Shown one piece after another: positions 1 through 5,400 of a stretch of 6,593 nt of DNA (its first letter is position 1; every line of letters starts with the position of its first letter). The stretch lies in the NCBI GenBank assembly GCA_024641465.1, contig JAHEDB010000128.1, forward strand, positions 1 to 6,593. Direction: 5' to 3'. The notes beneath the pieces were generated by a model. The model was given only the letters and a program-made list of their open reading frames with translations, was not told the DNA's origin and did not search any database. Source of the DNA: Chromatiales bacterium (GTDB lineage Bacteria; Pseudomonadota; Gammaproteobacteria; UBA6429; Thiohalophilaceae). Position numbers and translations under genes: made by a program.

Positions 1-1
1 G

Positions 2-451
2 AATACCCCGGAGATCATCGACATCGGCCACGTCGGCGAGGTCGAGAGTATCAATGCGTCGGTGGTCGATATGCTGATGCACGGTGATTTTATCCCGGTC
101 ATCGCCCCCATCGGCGTGGGTAAGGACGGTCAGTCCTATAACATCAATGCCGACCTGGTGGCGGGTAAGATCGCCGAGACCCTCAAGGCCGAGAAACTGA
201 TGCTGCTCACCAATACCGCCGGGGTGCTGGATAAGGAAGGCCAGTTGCTGACCGGCCTGAAGGCGCAGAAGGTGCAAGAGTTGATTGCCGACGGCACCAT
301 CCACGGCGGCATGCTGCCCAAGATCAAGTGCGCCCTCGATGCGGTACTGGGCGGGGTCGGCACGGCGCAGATCATTGATGGCCGGGTGGAACATGCGATA
401 CTGTTGGAATTGCTCACCGACGAAGGGGTGGGCACCCTGATCAAGGCGTAA
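2..451 (+). CDS. argB: Acetylglutamate kinase, C-terminal part (5' end outside window)
   Basis: ArgB phosphorylates N-acetyl-L-glutamate with ATP, the second step of the cytoplasmic arginine pathway. The reading frame is open from base 2, so the gene begins upstream; 149 codons are visible, about half of the usual 300-residue protein. Family signatures seen in order are DIGHVGEV near the left edge, the IAPIGVGKDGQSYNINAD stretch and following AGKIA (substrate and nucleotide site), LLTNTAGVLD, and the C-terminal GGMLPKIKCALDAVLGGVG, then IIDGRVEHAILLELLTDEGVGTLI. The last segment is the usual C-terminal signature of proteobacterial NAG kinases. The TAA at 449-451 is followed after three bases by slmA, so the two are probably co-transcribed. 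Nothing in the visible part looks damaged. Arginine feedback sensitivity cannot be judged because the N-terminal helix is missing. Confidence 0.97.
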   Translation, partial: NTPEIIDIGHVGEVESINASVVDMLMHGDFIPVIAPIGVGKDGQSYNINADLVAGKIAETLKAEKLMLLTNTAGVLDKEGQLLTGLKAQKVQELIADGTIHGGMLPKIKCALDAVLGGVGTAQIIDGRVEHAILLELLTDEGVGTLIKA

Positions 452-454
452 ACC

Positions 455-1066
455 ATGGCAGTCACAGAAGAAGACATCAAGACCAAACCCTCACGTCGCC
501 AGCAGATCCTTGAGGCCCTGGCGCGGCAACTGGAGGAAACCCCCGGTGAGCGCATCACCACGGCGGGGCTGGCGCGGGCCGTGGGGGTCTCCGAGGCGGC
601 CTTATACCGGCACTTTCCCAGTAAGGCCCGGATGTTTGAAGGCCTGATCGAATTCATCGAAGAGACCGTGTTTGGCCTGACCAATCGTATCTTGCAGGAT
701 GAGAGTTCGGCGGTGTTGCGCACCGAACGGATCATTGTCCTGGTGCTGGGCTTTGCCGAGCGCAACCCCGGTATTACCCGTCTGTTAACCGGTGACGTAC
801 TGATCGGTGAGACCGAGCGACTGCGCACCCGCATCGGCCAGTTTTATGAACGCCTGGAAACCCAGTTGAAGCAGGTGTTGCGGGAAGGGGAACTGAGCGG
901 TGAATTAAAATGCGCCGAGCGAATTCCTGCCATGGCCAATATGCTGATCGCCTTTACCGATGGACGGCTACAGCAATTCGTCAGGAGTGGTTTTAAGCGC
1001 TCACCCACTACGATGTGGCCGGAACAGTGGTCGATGCTACGGCAGAATATACTCAGCGGGGCTTGA
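455..1066 (+). CDS. slmA: Nucleoid occlusion factor SlmA (TetR-like, FtsZ antagonist)
   Basis: The 203-residue product (E. coli SlmA is 198) matches SlmA along its whole length. In the known family, SlmA binds specific chromosomal sites and, when DNA-bound, blocks FtsZ polymerisation over the nucleoid. The TetR-type helix-turn-helix lies at about residues 34-56 (ITTAGLARAVGVSEAALYRHF), followed by PSKARMFEGLIEFIEE, nearly identical to E. coli. The core motif GFAERNPGITRLLTGD and the C-terminal RQVLRE-like and FVRSGFK segments also agree. The ATG at 455 has AAGG at 443-446, eight bases upstream inside the end of argB, so translational coupling with argB is likely. The 3' end overlaps the convergent gene by 14 bases, leaving no room for a terminator between them. 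No obvious SlmA binding site (GTGAGTACTCAC-like) was seen in the window. Confidence 0.96.
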   Translation: MAVTEEDIKTKPSRRQQILEALARQLEETPGERITTAGLARAVGVSEAALYRHFPSKARMFEGLIEFIEETVFGLTNRILQDESSAVLRTERIIVLVLGFAERNPGITRLLTGDVLIGETERLRTRIGQFYERLETQLKQVLREGELSGELKCAERIPAMANMLIAFTDGRLQQFVRSGFKRSPTTMWPEQWSMLRQNILSGA

Positions 1067-1676
1067 CCTGCTTTAATTCCCGGTAGCGTTTTAGATCTGC
1101 GTCAAACTGTTTTTGTAGTTGTTTTTTATTCTCTTCCTTACCGACCAGATACTTCTCATTTTCCGAGATCTGCACTTTGACCGAGCTGATATCCTCAAGC
1201 ACATGTTTGGGGACCGGGGTGCCGCCCCGTTCGTGATTGGCGGCCTGTTTTTGCAATTGCGCCAGACTACCGCTGAGGATACGCAGGTTGCCAGAGGCGA
1301 TGGAGATAGTGCCATCGATGGCGGCCAGTTTCTTGTCGCGGGAGAGTAACAGGTCCTGTTCCGTGGCAAAGGTACTGAGCAGGATCATGTCCTGCCGGCG
1401 CCGTTCATCGCGGGCCTCCTGTTTTTTCGCCAGTCGCGCATCTTCCGCCAGCTGTGCCTCGGTCTTGCGCGGTTCGATGATCCTGACGACGATGCCCTGT
1501 TCATTGAGGACCTCGATGCGTTGCTGGGCATACTCGGGGGGGACGGTGTGGCTGCATTCGCGAATATGCTGTTTATTCTTCCAGCACTTGATCTGATTGG
1601 CATGACCGGTCTGCGCGGCCTGGCTCAGCGGCACGAACAGTAAGAGGTAAATCATTGTAAGAAGACTGGCTTTCAA
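1053..1676 (-). CDS. Secreted coiled-coil protein of unknown function
   Basis: The 207-residue product is not assigned a function. It begins with a signal-peptide-like segment: K2, a hydrophobic stretch at about residues 5-17, then P-L-S-Q-A-A with likely cleavage after A20 or A21. A short N-terminal domain follows with two cysteines (C31 in KCWKNK and C41 in RECSH) that could form a disulfide in the periplasm; it resembles small DUF4124-like periplasmic domains, but this is only an impression. Residues from about 70 to the end are rich in charged residues, Q and L and are probably helical or coiled coil. The start is a TTG at 1674-1676, chosen because AAGGA lies 8 bases upstream (plus-strand 1685-1689) and it supplies the basic residue of the signal peptide; an internal ATG (1653-1655) would remove that. 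The stop lies inside the 3' end of slmA. Confidence 0.8.
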   Translation of the reverse strand: MKASLLTMIYLLLFVPLSQAAQTGHANQIKCWKNKQHIRECSHTVPPEYAQQRIEVLNEQGIVVRIIEPRKTEAQLAEDARLAKKQEARDERRRQDMILLSTFATEQDLLLSRDKKLAAIDGTISIASGNLRILSGSLAQLQKQAANHERGGTPVPKHVLEDISSVKVQISENEKYLVGKEENKKQLQKQFDADLKRYRELKQVKPR

Positions 1677-1718
1677 TCCCGTGATCCTTTGATAATACTT
1701 CCCGTGGAAAAGTGCACG

Positions 1719-1724
1719 ATTATA
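1719..1724 (-). promoter_or_regulatory. Candidate sigma-70 -10 box for the secreted coiled-coil gene
   Basis: A perfect TATAAT reads leftward here, 42 bases before the TTG start at 1676, which would give a leader of about 35 bases containing the AAGGA ribosome-binding site. No good -35 box is present at the expected distance, so the call rests on the -10 alone in AT-rich sequence. Confidence 0.4.
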
Positions 1725-1759
1725 CCTAAATAAAATCCAAATAATATTCAGGATGTCCC

Positions 1760-2509
1760 GTGGTTGAACAGTTCCTGTTGTTCCTCATTTCGCTGTTGGC
1801 AAATGCCTTTTCTGCCTTTGCCGGGGGTGGCGCGGGGCTGTTGCAGCTGCCAGCCCTGATCTTTCTTGGTCTGGCTTTTAGTGTAGCACTGGCGACCCAC
1901 AAGCTGGCAACGGTTGCGCTTGGAATCGGTGCCACATTACGGCATATCCGCGAAAAAAACCTCTATTGGCGCTACGCCCTGCTGATGGTGCTGAGTGGCG
2001 TCCCCGGCGTCATCGTTGGGGCGGGGGTGATCCTGAACATCCCGGACCGCACGGCGGTGGTGGCCCTCGGACTATTAACCGCCAGTCTGGGGATTTATTC
2101 CTGGTGGCAGCCACAACTGGGGCAGGTGGAAAAGCCACAGCATGAAGACCTGCCCGGGATGATGATTGGCGGCCTTGTGTTGTTCGGCATCGGCATCCTC
2201 AACGGCTCCCTGACCTCGGGCACCGGCCTGTTCGTCACCCTTTGGCTGGTGCGCTGGTTCGGCATGGACTACAAACGGGCCGTGGCCCACACCCTGGTGC
2301 TGGTCGGCCTGTTCTGGAACGGCAGCGGCGCCCTCACCCTCGGTTTGCTCGGTACCATCAAATGGGACTGGCTGCCTGCCCTGTTACTCGGTTCTCTTTT
2401 TGGCGGCTACCTCGGCGCCCACCTGTCCATCGTCAAGGGCAACCGCTGGATCAAGCGGGGCTATGAGACGGTGACCTTGTTGGTGGGTGTGAAGTTGATC
2501 TTCGGCTGA
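1760..2509 (+). CDS. TauE/SafE family membrane transporter (DUF81), putative anion exporter
   Basis: The 249-residue product is very hydrophobic, with about eight membrane segments (roughly 4-20, 27-44, 46-60, 71-92, 98-115, 134-163, 174-198 and 204-224, plus a C-terminal hydrophobic end). It shows the internal two-fold repeat typical of the TauE/SafE/YfcA family. The first half has the glycine-rich GGGAGLLQLPAL loop (residues 22-33) followed by LATHKLA (44-50); the second half has the equivalent NGSLTSGTGLFVT (148-160) and AVAHTLVL. Members are inner-membrane proteins, some linked to export of sulfite or sulfoacetate or similar anions. The substrate here cannot be read from sequence, and no sulfur genes are adjacent. 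The start is GTG at 1760 with AGGA at 1750-1753, six bases upstream; the nearby ATG at 1753 is in another frame and hits a stop at once. It is divergent from the secreted-protein gene and convergent with pyrE. Confidence 0.88.
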   Translation: MVEQFLLFLISLLANAFSAFAGGGAGLLQLPALIFLGLAFSVALATHKLATVALGIGATLRHIREKNLYWRYALLMVLSGVPGVIVGAGVILNIPDRTAVVALGLLTASLGIYSWWQPQLGQVEKPQHEDLPGMMIGGLVLFGIGILNGSLTSGTGLFVTLWLVRWFGMDYKRAVAHTLVLVGLFWNGSGALTLGLLGTIKWDWLPALLLGSLFGGYLGAHLSIVKGNRWIKRGYETVTLLVGVKLIFG

Positions 2510-2534
2510 GGCGTGTTATTTGAGGAAAATAATT

Positions 2535-2610
2535 AACCGCCAAGACGCCAAGTACGCCAAGAAAATATTAGTAATTTTTAAAACTTGGCGTACTTGGCGT
2601 CTTGGCGGTT
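2535..2610. repeat. Perfect 27-bp inverted repeat made of CGCCAAG units; probable bidirectional terminator
   Basis: The left arm 2535-2561 and right arm 2584-2610 are exact reverse complements (27 of 27), separated by a 22-base AT-only loop region apart from one G. Each arm holds three copies of CGCCAAG (2538-2544, 2546-2552, 2555-2561 in the left arm), spaced 8 and 9 bases apart. It sits between the ends of two convergent genes. Read rightward, the hairpin is followed by a run of seven T (2616-2622); read leftward, it is followed by an A/T-rich stretch. This fits intrinsic termination in both directions. The modular arms suggest a dispersed repeat family rather than a one-off terminator. Confidence 0.85.
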
Positions 2611-2628
2611 TATAATTTTTTTGATTTA

Positions 2629-3270
2629 TTAAATACCGTATTCCTTGCGATACGCCTGCACCGTCTTGAGCAGTTTTTCCTTACCGGAATGTTTTTCCAG
2701 ATAGGCGATCAGATTTTCCAGCTTGATAATGCTGACCACCGGGGTCTTGAAGGTCTGTTCGACTTCCTGGATGGCCGATAGCTCACCTTTACCTTTTTCC
2801 TGTCTGTCCAGGGCGATGACCACACCGGCGGGTTGGGCGCCTGCGGCATCGATGATCTCCATGGATTCGCGAATCGCGGTACCGGCGGTGATCACGTCGT
2901 CGATGATCAACACCTTGCCTTGTAGCGGTGCGCCGACGATGGAGCCGCCTTCGCCATGGGTCTTGGCCTCTTTGCGATTGAAGGCGAAGGGCACGTTGCG
3001 GCCGTGGTGTTCGGCGAGGGCGACGGCGGTGGCGGTGCCCAGCGGAATGCCCTTGTAGGCCGGGCCGAACAGCACGTCGAACTCGATACCGCTGTCGACG
3101 ATGGCGGCGGCGTAGTACTGACCCAGTTTGGCCAGCATCTCACCGGTGTTGAACAGCCCGGCGTTAAAGAAGTAGGGGCTGATGCGGCCGGATTTGAGGG
3201 TGAATTCGCCAAAGCGCAGTACATCGCAGCTGAGGGCGAAGTCGATGAATTCCTGTTGATAGTCTTGCAT
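2629..3270 (-). CDS. pyrE: Orotate phosphoribosyltransferase
   Basis: PyrE transfers the phosphoribosyl group of PRPP to orotate, giving OMP in cytoplasmic pyrimidine synthesis. The product is 213 residues, the same length as E. coli PyrE. The features visible are the N-terminal TLKSGRISPYFFN (residues 24-36), GPAYKGIPL (69-77), the mobile catalytic loop NRKEAKTHGEGG (98-109), and the PRPP-binding motif VLIIDDVITAGTA (120-132) with its paired aspartates. All are intact. The ATG at 3268-3270 agrees with the family N-terminus (MQDYQQEFIDFAL); only a weak GAAAGA lies upstream of it. The gene is divergent from the exonuclease III-like gene with 67 bases between the starts, and it ends just beyond the inverted repeat. 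The short leader shows no long attenuator-type structure. Confidence 0.98.
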   Translation of the reverse strand: MQDYQQEFIDFALSCDVLRFGEFTLKSGRISPYFFNAGLFNTGEMLAKLGQYYAAAIVDSGIEFDVLFGPAYKGIPLGTATAVALAEHHGRNVPFAFNRKEAKTHGEGGSIVGAPLQGKVLIIDDVITAGTAIRESMEIIDAAGAQPAGVVIALDRQEKGKGELSAIQEVEQTFKTPVVSIIKLENLIAYLEKHSGKEKLLKTVQAYRKEYGI

Positions 3271-3301
3271 GGCTAGTGTCTTTCAAATGATTGCGGGTCA
3301 G

Positions 3302-3310
3302 GTATGATAC
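3302..3310. promoter_or_regulatory. Nearly symmetric -10 element serving pyrE and the exonuclease III-like gene
   Basis: The nine bases GTATGATAC are a palindrome except at the centre. On the plus strand they give TATGAT (3303-3308), about 29 bases before the exonuclease III-like ATG. On the minus strand they give TATCAT (3304-3309), about 33 bases before the pyrE ATG. Both are one base from the consensus TATAAT. The plus-strand -35 candidate is a weak TTTCAA at 3281-3286 (spacing 16), and the minus-strand -35 is poor. Two overlapping promoters driving the divergent pair from the same bases is the simplest reading. Confidence 0.5.
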
Positions 3311-3337
3311 ACGCTTTTGGGCAGAGGACTACAGACC

Positions 3338-4108
3338 ATGCGAGTGATTACCGCCAACGTCAACGGCATTCGATCCGCCGAACAGAAGGGATTTTTTCAG
3401 TGGCTGGCCCGGCAAAAGGCCGATGTGGTCTGCCTCCAGGAGACCAAGGCGCAGGAACACCAGTTGCATGCCGAACTGTTCTATCCCAAGGGTTACCACT
3501 GTTATTACTTCGATGCCGAGAAAAAGGGCTATAGCGGCGTGGCCCTGTATTGCAAGACCGAGCCCGACAAGGTGAGCACCGGTCTTGGCTGGGCCCATGC
3601 CGACACGGAAGGCCGCTATATCCAGGCCGATTTTGGCAAGCTGAGCGTGGCCTCGCTTTATTTACCTTCCGGCTCGGCCAGCGAGGAGCGCCACGCCAAT
3701 AAGCTGGATTTCATGGATCGATTTATGGAGGTGCTCAAGGCCATGCGCCATAAACAGCGCGAGTACATCATCACCGGTGACTGGAATACGGTGCACAAGG
3801 AGATCGATATCAAGAACTTCAAGGGCAACCAGAAGAACTCCGGCTGTACGCCGCAGGAACGGGCCTGGCTCGATAAGCTGTTCGATGAGGTCGGCTGGGT
3901 GGATGCCTTCCGCGTCGTGAATCAAAAGCCGGACGAATACACCTGGTGGTCAAACCGCGGCCAGGCCTACGCCAAGAACGTCGGTTGGCGCATCGACTAC
4001 CACGTCATCACACCGGGCCTGCGCGACAAGGTGCAAAAGGCAAAGGTCTATAAAGACAAAAAATTCTCCGACCATGCGCCCTTGATTATCGATTACGACC
4101 TGGATTAG
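3338..4108 (+). CDS. Exodeoxyribonuclease III / AP endonuclease family protein (ExoA-Crc group)
   Basis: The 256-residue product belongs to the exonuclease/endonuclease/phosphatase fold. Overall it resembles the Crc group (259 residues in Pseudomonas), and its place beside pyrE is the Crc locus. Unlike Crc it keeps every expected catalytic residue: N7 (NVNGIR), E35 (LQETKA, metal ligand), Y108, D148 and N150 (TGDWNT), D220 (GWRIDYHV), and D245-H246 (FSDHAPL). It should therefore be an active Mg-dependent AP endonuclease or 3'-5' exonuclease acting in base-excision repair. The ATG at 3338 is chosen over an in-frame TTG at 3317 because AGAGGA (3323-3328) lies nine bases upstream of it and the family begins MRV/MRI. 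The gene is divergent from pyrE, and its stop is only five bases from the end of the convergent receiver gene. The names exoA, xthA and crc are all used for relatives, so none is assigned. Confidence 0.93.
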   Translation: MRVITANVNGIRSAEQKGFFQWLARQKADVVCLQETKAQEHQLHAELFYPKGYHCYYFDAEKKGYSGVALYCKTEPDKVSTGLGWAHADTEGRYIQADFGKLSVASLYLPSGSASEERHANKLDFMDRFMEVLKAMRHKQREYIITGDWNTVHKEIDIKNFKGNQKNSGCTPQERAWLDKLFDEVGWVDAFRVVNQKPDEYTWWSNRGQAYAKNVGWRIDYHVITPGLRDKVQKAKVYKDKKFSDHAPLIIDYDLD

Positions 4109-4113
4109 CCGCC

Positions 4114-4515
4114 TCAGGCAAACTGACTCGATCCTGGTATCGCGGTCAGGCCCAGCTTGAGCATCAGGTCCAGCAAACTGGGCGGGGAGACCGGTTTGTT
4201 GATCCAGCCGGTGGCCCCGGCGGCCTTGCCGGTCTGTTTGATGGTGTCGGTATTGGTCATGGTCAGGGCGAGGATCGGGATGTGTTCATAGCCGGTCAAC
4301 TCACGCAGGGCCTTGATCAGGCTGATACCGTCCATTTCCGGCATGTGGATATCGGTAAACACCGCATCAAACCGGTATTGCCGGGCCAGTTCCAGGGCCT
4401 CATGGCCGTTGGCGGCGATCTTCACTTCATAGCCGGCGCTTGCCAGGGTGTGGCGCATCAGATGGCGAATCGAATCGGCATCGTCGACCACGAGTATGCT
4501 GGATTTATATGGCAT
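4114..4515 (-). CDS. Single-domain CheY-like response regulator, canonical active site (receiver 1)
   Basis: This 133-residue protein is a stand-alone receiver domain with no output domain. All five key residues are present in CheY-like positions: D11 and D12 (ILVVDDADS), the phosphorylation site D55 (FTDIHMPEMDG), T85 (LALTMT) and K107 (WINKPVSP). It should accept phosphate from a histidine kinase and signal through a partner protein, as CheY does. No kinase is encoded nearby, so input and target are unknown. The ATG (4513-4515) is preceded by AGGAG (4523-4527), seven bases away. Upstream on the same strand lie a class I cyclic-di-GMP riboswitch and a perfect FliA-type promoter, which tie the gene to the flagellar regulon and to cyclic-di-GMP control. 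It is the last and most conventional of three consecutive receiver genes. Confidence 0.95.
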   Translation of the reverse strand: MPYKSSILVVDDADSIRHLMRHTLASAGYEVKIAANGHEALELARQYRFDAVFTDIHMPEMDGISLIKALRELTGYEHIPILALTMTNTDTIKQTGKAAGATGWINKPVSPPSLLDLMLKLGLTAIPGSSQFA

Positions 4516-4522
4516 GTCCGGA

Positions 4523-4529
4523 CTCCTGT
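4523..4529 (-). promoter_or_regulatory. Shine-Dalgarno of receiver 1, complementary to a segment of the riboswitch
   Basis: Read on the minus strand, the site is ACAGGAG, seven bases before the ATG and four bases after the end of the riboswitch closing stem. Its first six bases are exactly complementary to UCCUGU at 4555-4560 (minus strand), which lies in the second arm of the aptamer. Competition between these pairings would couple ligand binding to translation. The complementarity is seen; the mechanism is inferred. Confidence 0.6.
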
Positions 4530-4533
4530 TTGT

Positions 4534-4628
4534 TGTCTCGGCGGTCCCGCAGTCACAGGATGGTAATCCCTTTGACCGTTAACTTTGCGTCCCCGGGCTT
4601 TCACCCTGGGTTAGCCCTTGTCGAAACA
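4534..4628 (-). ncRNA. Class I cyclic-di-GMP riboswitch (GEMM-I) upstream of receiver 1
   Basis: Read on the minus strand, this 95-base segment shows the GEMM-I pattern in order. A closing stem pairs UGUUUCG (4622-4628) with CGAGACA (4534-4540), seven pairs with one G-U. Next come AGGGCUAACC (4609-4618), a hairpin capped by a GAAA tetraloop (4599-4602) with CCC/GGG and GGG/CCC pairs around one mismatch, and the hallmark GACGCAAAG (4583-4591). A second arm follows with CGGUCA pairing to UGACUG (4573-4578 with 4550-4555) and an inner GGAU/AUCC hairpin, then the GCGGGACCG region. Known members bind cyclic-di-GMP at the three-way junction and often control motility genes. It sits directly before the ribosome-binding site, so control is probably translational. 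The search that would settle it is the Rfam GEMM-I covariance model (RF00051). Confidence 0.9.
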
Positions 4629-4640
4629 TCTTGGACAGGA

Positions 4641-4667
4641 TTATCGGCCAATACTGTATTAAATTTA
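4641..4667 (-). promoter_or_regulatory. Sigma-28 (FliA) promoter of receiver 1, perfect core match
   Basis: Read on the minus strand, the site is TAAA (4664-4667), 15 bases, then GCCGATAA (4641-4648). This is the exact core of the enterobacterial FliA consensus. Transcription would begin near 4633-4636, a few bases before the riboswitch closing stem, so the leader would hold the aptamer and little else. That fit between promoter and RNA supports both calls. No convincing sigma-70 -35 box accompanies it. Confidence 0.82.
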
Positions 4668-4706
4668 GGGTTAATACCTGAGTGTCTTGCTTGGTCTATA
4701 TCGGCT

Positions 4707-4731
4707 GGGACTAAATAGAGGATTTTAGCCC
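4707..4731 (-). repeat. Hairpin in the receiver 2 / receiver 1 spacer
   Basis: Read on the minus strand, GGGCUAAA pairs with UUUAGUCCC around an eight-base loop, giving eight pairs and one bulge. It lies just after the receiver 2 stop codon (4753). No T run follows, so it is not a standard intrinsic terminator; it may mark or protect the 3' end of the receiver 2 transcript. Confidence 0.4.
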
Positions 4732-4752
4732 GGTGGCGTGGAGAGCCCTGGA

Positions 4753-5157
4753 TTAATTGTTTTGAGTAAAATCATCGTCTTCCGTCTCGATACCGAGGTC
4801 CTTAATAATTTTGATCAGTTTTTGGGGGGCGACGGGGCGGGGGACCCACTGGTCGATATCGAGGATCTTCTCCTGTTCCTGTTCCTCGGCGGTGTAGAGC
4901 GGACTCATCGCAAGAATGGGTTTGGTGCCAAAGGTGGTGATGGCGCGTATGTGCTTGACCAGTTCGTTCCCATCCATATCCGGCAGGTGAAGGTCAACGA
5001 GGACGAGATCAAACAACTCATCCTCGATCAGTTGCAGGGCCTGTTCGGCGGTTTTGGCGACGACCACGCGGTGACCGGCATTGACCAGCACATATCGCAT
5101 GAAGTTACGGGTCGATTCTCCGCCATCAATGACCAGGACCTTGCTTTTAACCTTCAT
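4753..5157 (-). CDS. Single-domain CheY-like receiver with degenerate active site (receiver 2)
   Basis: This 134-residue protein is a stand-alone receiver domain. The phosphorylation site D55 (LVDLHLPDMDG) and S85 (LAMSPL) are present. The acidic pocket, however, reads VIDGGES, so the second acidic residue is G12, and the conserved lysine is R107 (WVPRPVAP). Loss of a metal ligand and the lysine suggests altered or absent phosphorylation, as in atypical receivers that act by protein contact or by binding other ligands. The C-terminus carries an acidic tail (ETEDDDFTQNN). The ATG (5155-5157) is preceded by a GGGGAAGGG purine stretch. It is the middle gene of the three receivers; 237 bases separate it from receiver 1, whose promoter and riboswitch fill that gap. 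Its own leader is unusually long if the FliA-like site at 5372-5398 is its promoter. Confidence 0.92.
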   Translation of the reverse strand: MKVKSKVLVIDGGESTRNFMRYVLVNAGHRVVVAKTAEQALQLIEDELFDLVLVDLHLPDMDGNELVKHIRAITTFGTKPILAMSPLYTAEEQEQEKILDIDQWVPRPVAPQKLIKIIKDLGIETEDDDFTQNN

Positions 5158-5371
5158 GACCCTTCCCCGAACATTGGCGCTGGCCGGTCACCCGATTATC
5201 TTTATAGTTATTCATTCGCGATTACACATTCCGTTATTTGTAAATTTATAGACTAAAAATGCCCTGGTCGGTTTGGTTGTTGGGCGATGCAAGCTGGTCG
5301 TTATCAGTATTTTTCGATTGGCCGAAGATGAGCCTGCCATAAACCTCGGGGCTTATTACCGATCAGAAGAT
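5158..5371 (-). other. Long AT-rich leader or spacer before receiver 2
   Basis: The 303-base gap between receiver 3 and receiver 2 (5158-5460) holds no supported gene. From the predicted FliA start (about 5365), the leader would be roughly 207 bases. It contains no GACGCAAAG block, so a second GEMM-I riboswitch is not supported. A weak GCCC/GGGC pairing followed by AUUUUU (5261-5290 region) could be an attenuator-like hairpin, but the stem is only four pairs with a long loop. Several AT-rich -10-like sequences (two TATAAA, one GATAAT) nearer the gene lack -35 boxes; one of them may be a second promoter. Confidence 0.35.
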
Positions 5372-5398
5372 GTATCGTCAATCCGGACAATAAGTTTA
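5372..5398 (-). promoter_or_regulatory. Probable sigma-28 (FliA) promoter of receiver 2
   Basis: Read on the minus strand, the site is TAAA (5395-5398), exactly 15 bases, then GACGATAC (5372-5379). It matches 4 of 4 upstream core bases and 6 of 8 downstream. The spacing equals that of the perfect site before receiver 1. Alone it would be marginal; finding it in the same position class before all three receivers makes it more credible. It is about 215 bases from the receiver 2 start. Confidence 0.5.
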
Positions 5399-5400
5399 CG

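Noticed and set aside
136..834. A 232-codon open frame on the minus strand across argB and slmA.
   Set aside because: It is antisense to two well-conserved genes, and its product is a serine- and arginine-rich low-quality sequence typical of shadow frames in GC-rich DNA.
3317..3337. Seven-codon N-terminal extension of the exonuclease III-like protein from a TTG at 3317.
   Set aside because: The extension would cover the AGAGGA ribosome-binding site, and the family starts at the ATG at 3338.
4282..4718. Two plus-strand open frames across receiver 1 and the riboswitch.
   Set aside because: They run antisense to a conserved receiver gene and a structured RNA and contain no known motif.
4694..4725. 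A second FliA-like -10 (GCCGATAT, minus) in the spacer between receivers 2 and 1, with TAAA upstream.
   Set aside because: The TAAA is 18 bases away instead of 15, and the upstream box lies within the hairpin at 4707-4731; the perfect site at 4641-4667 is a better explanation.
5158..5371. A second cyclic-di-GMP riboswitch upstream of receiver 2.
   Set aside because: Neither the GACGCAAAG block nor the GAAA-capped arm is present on either strand.
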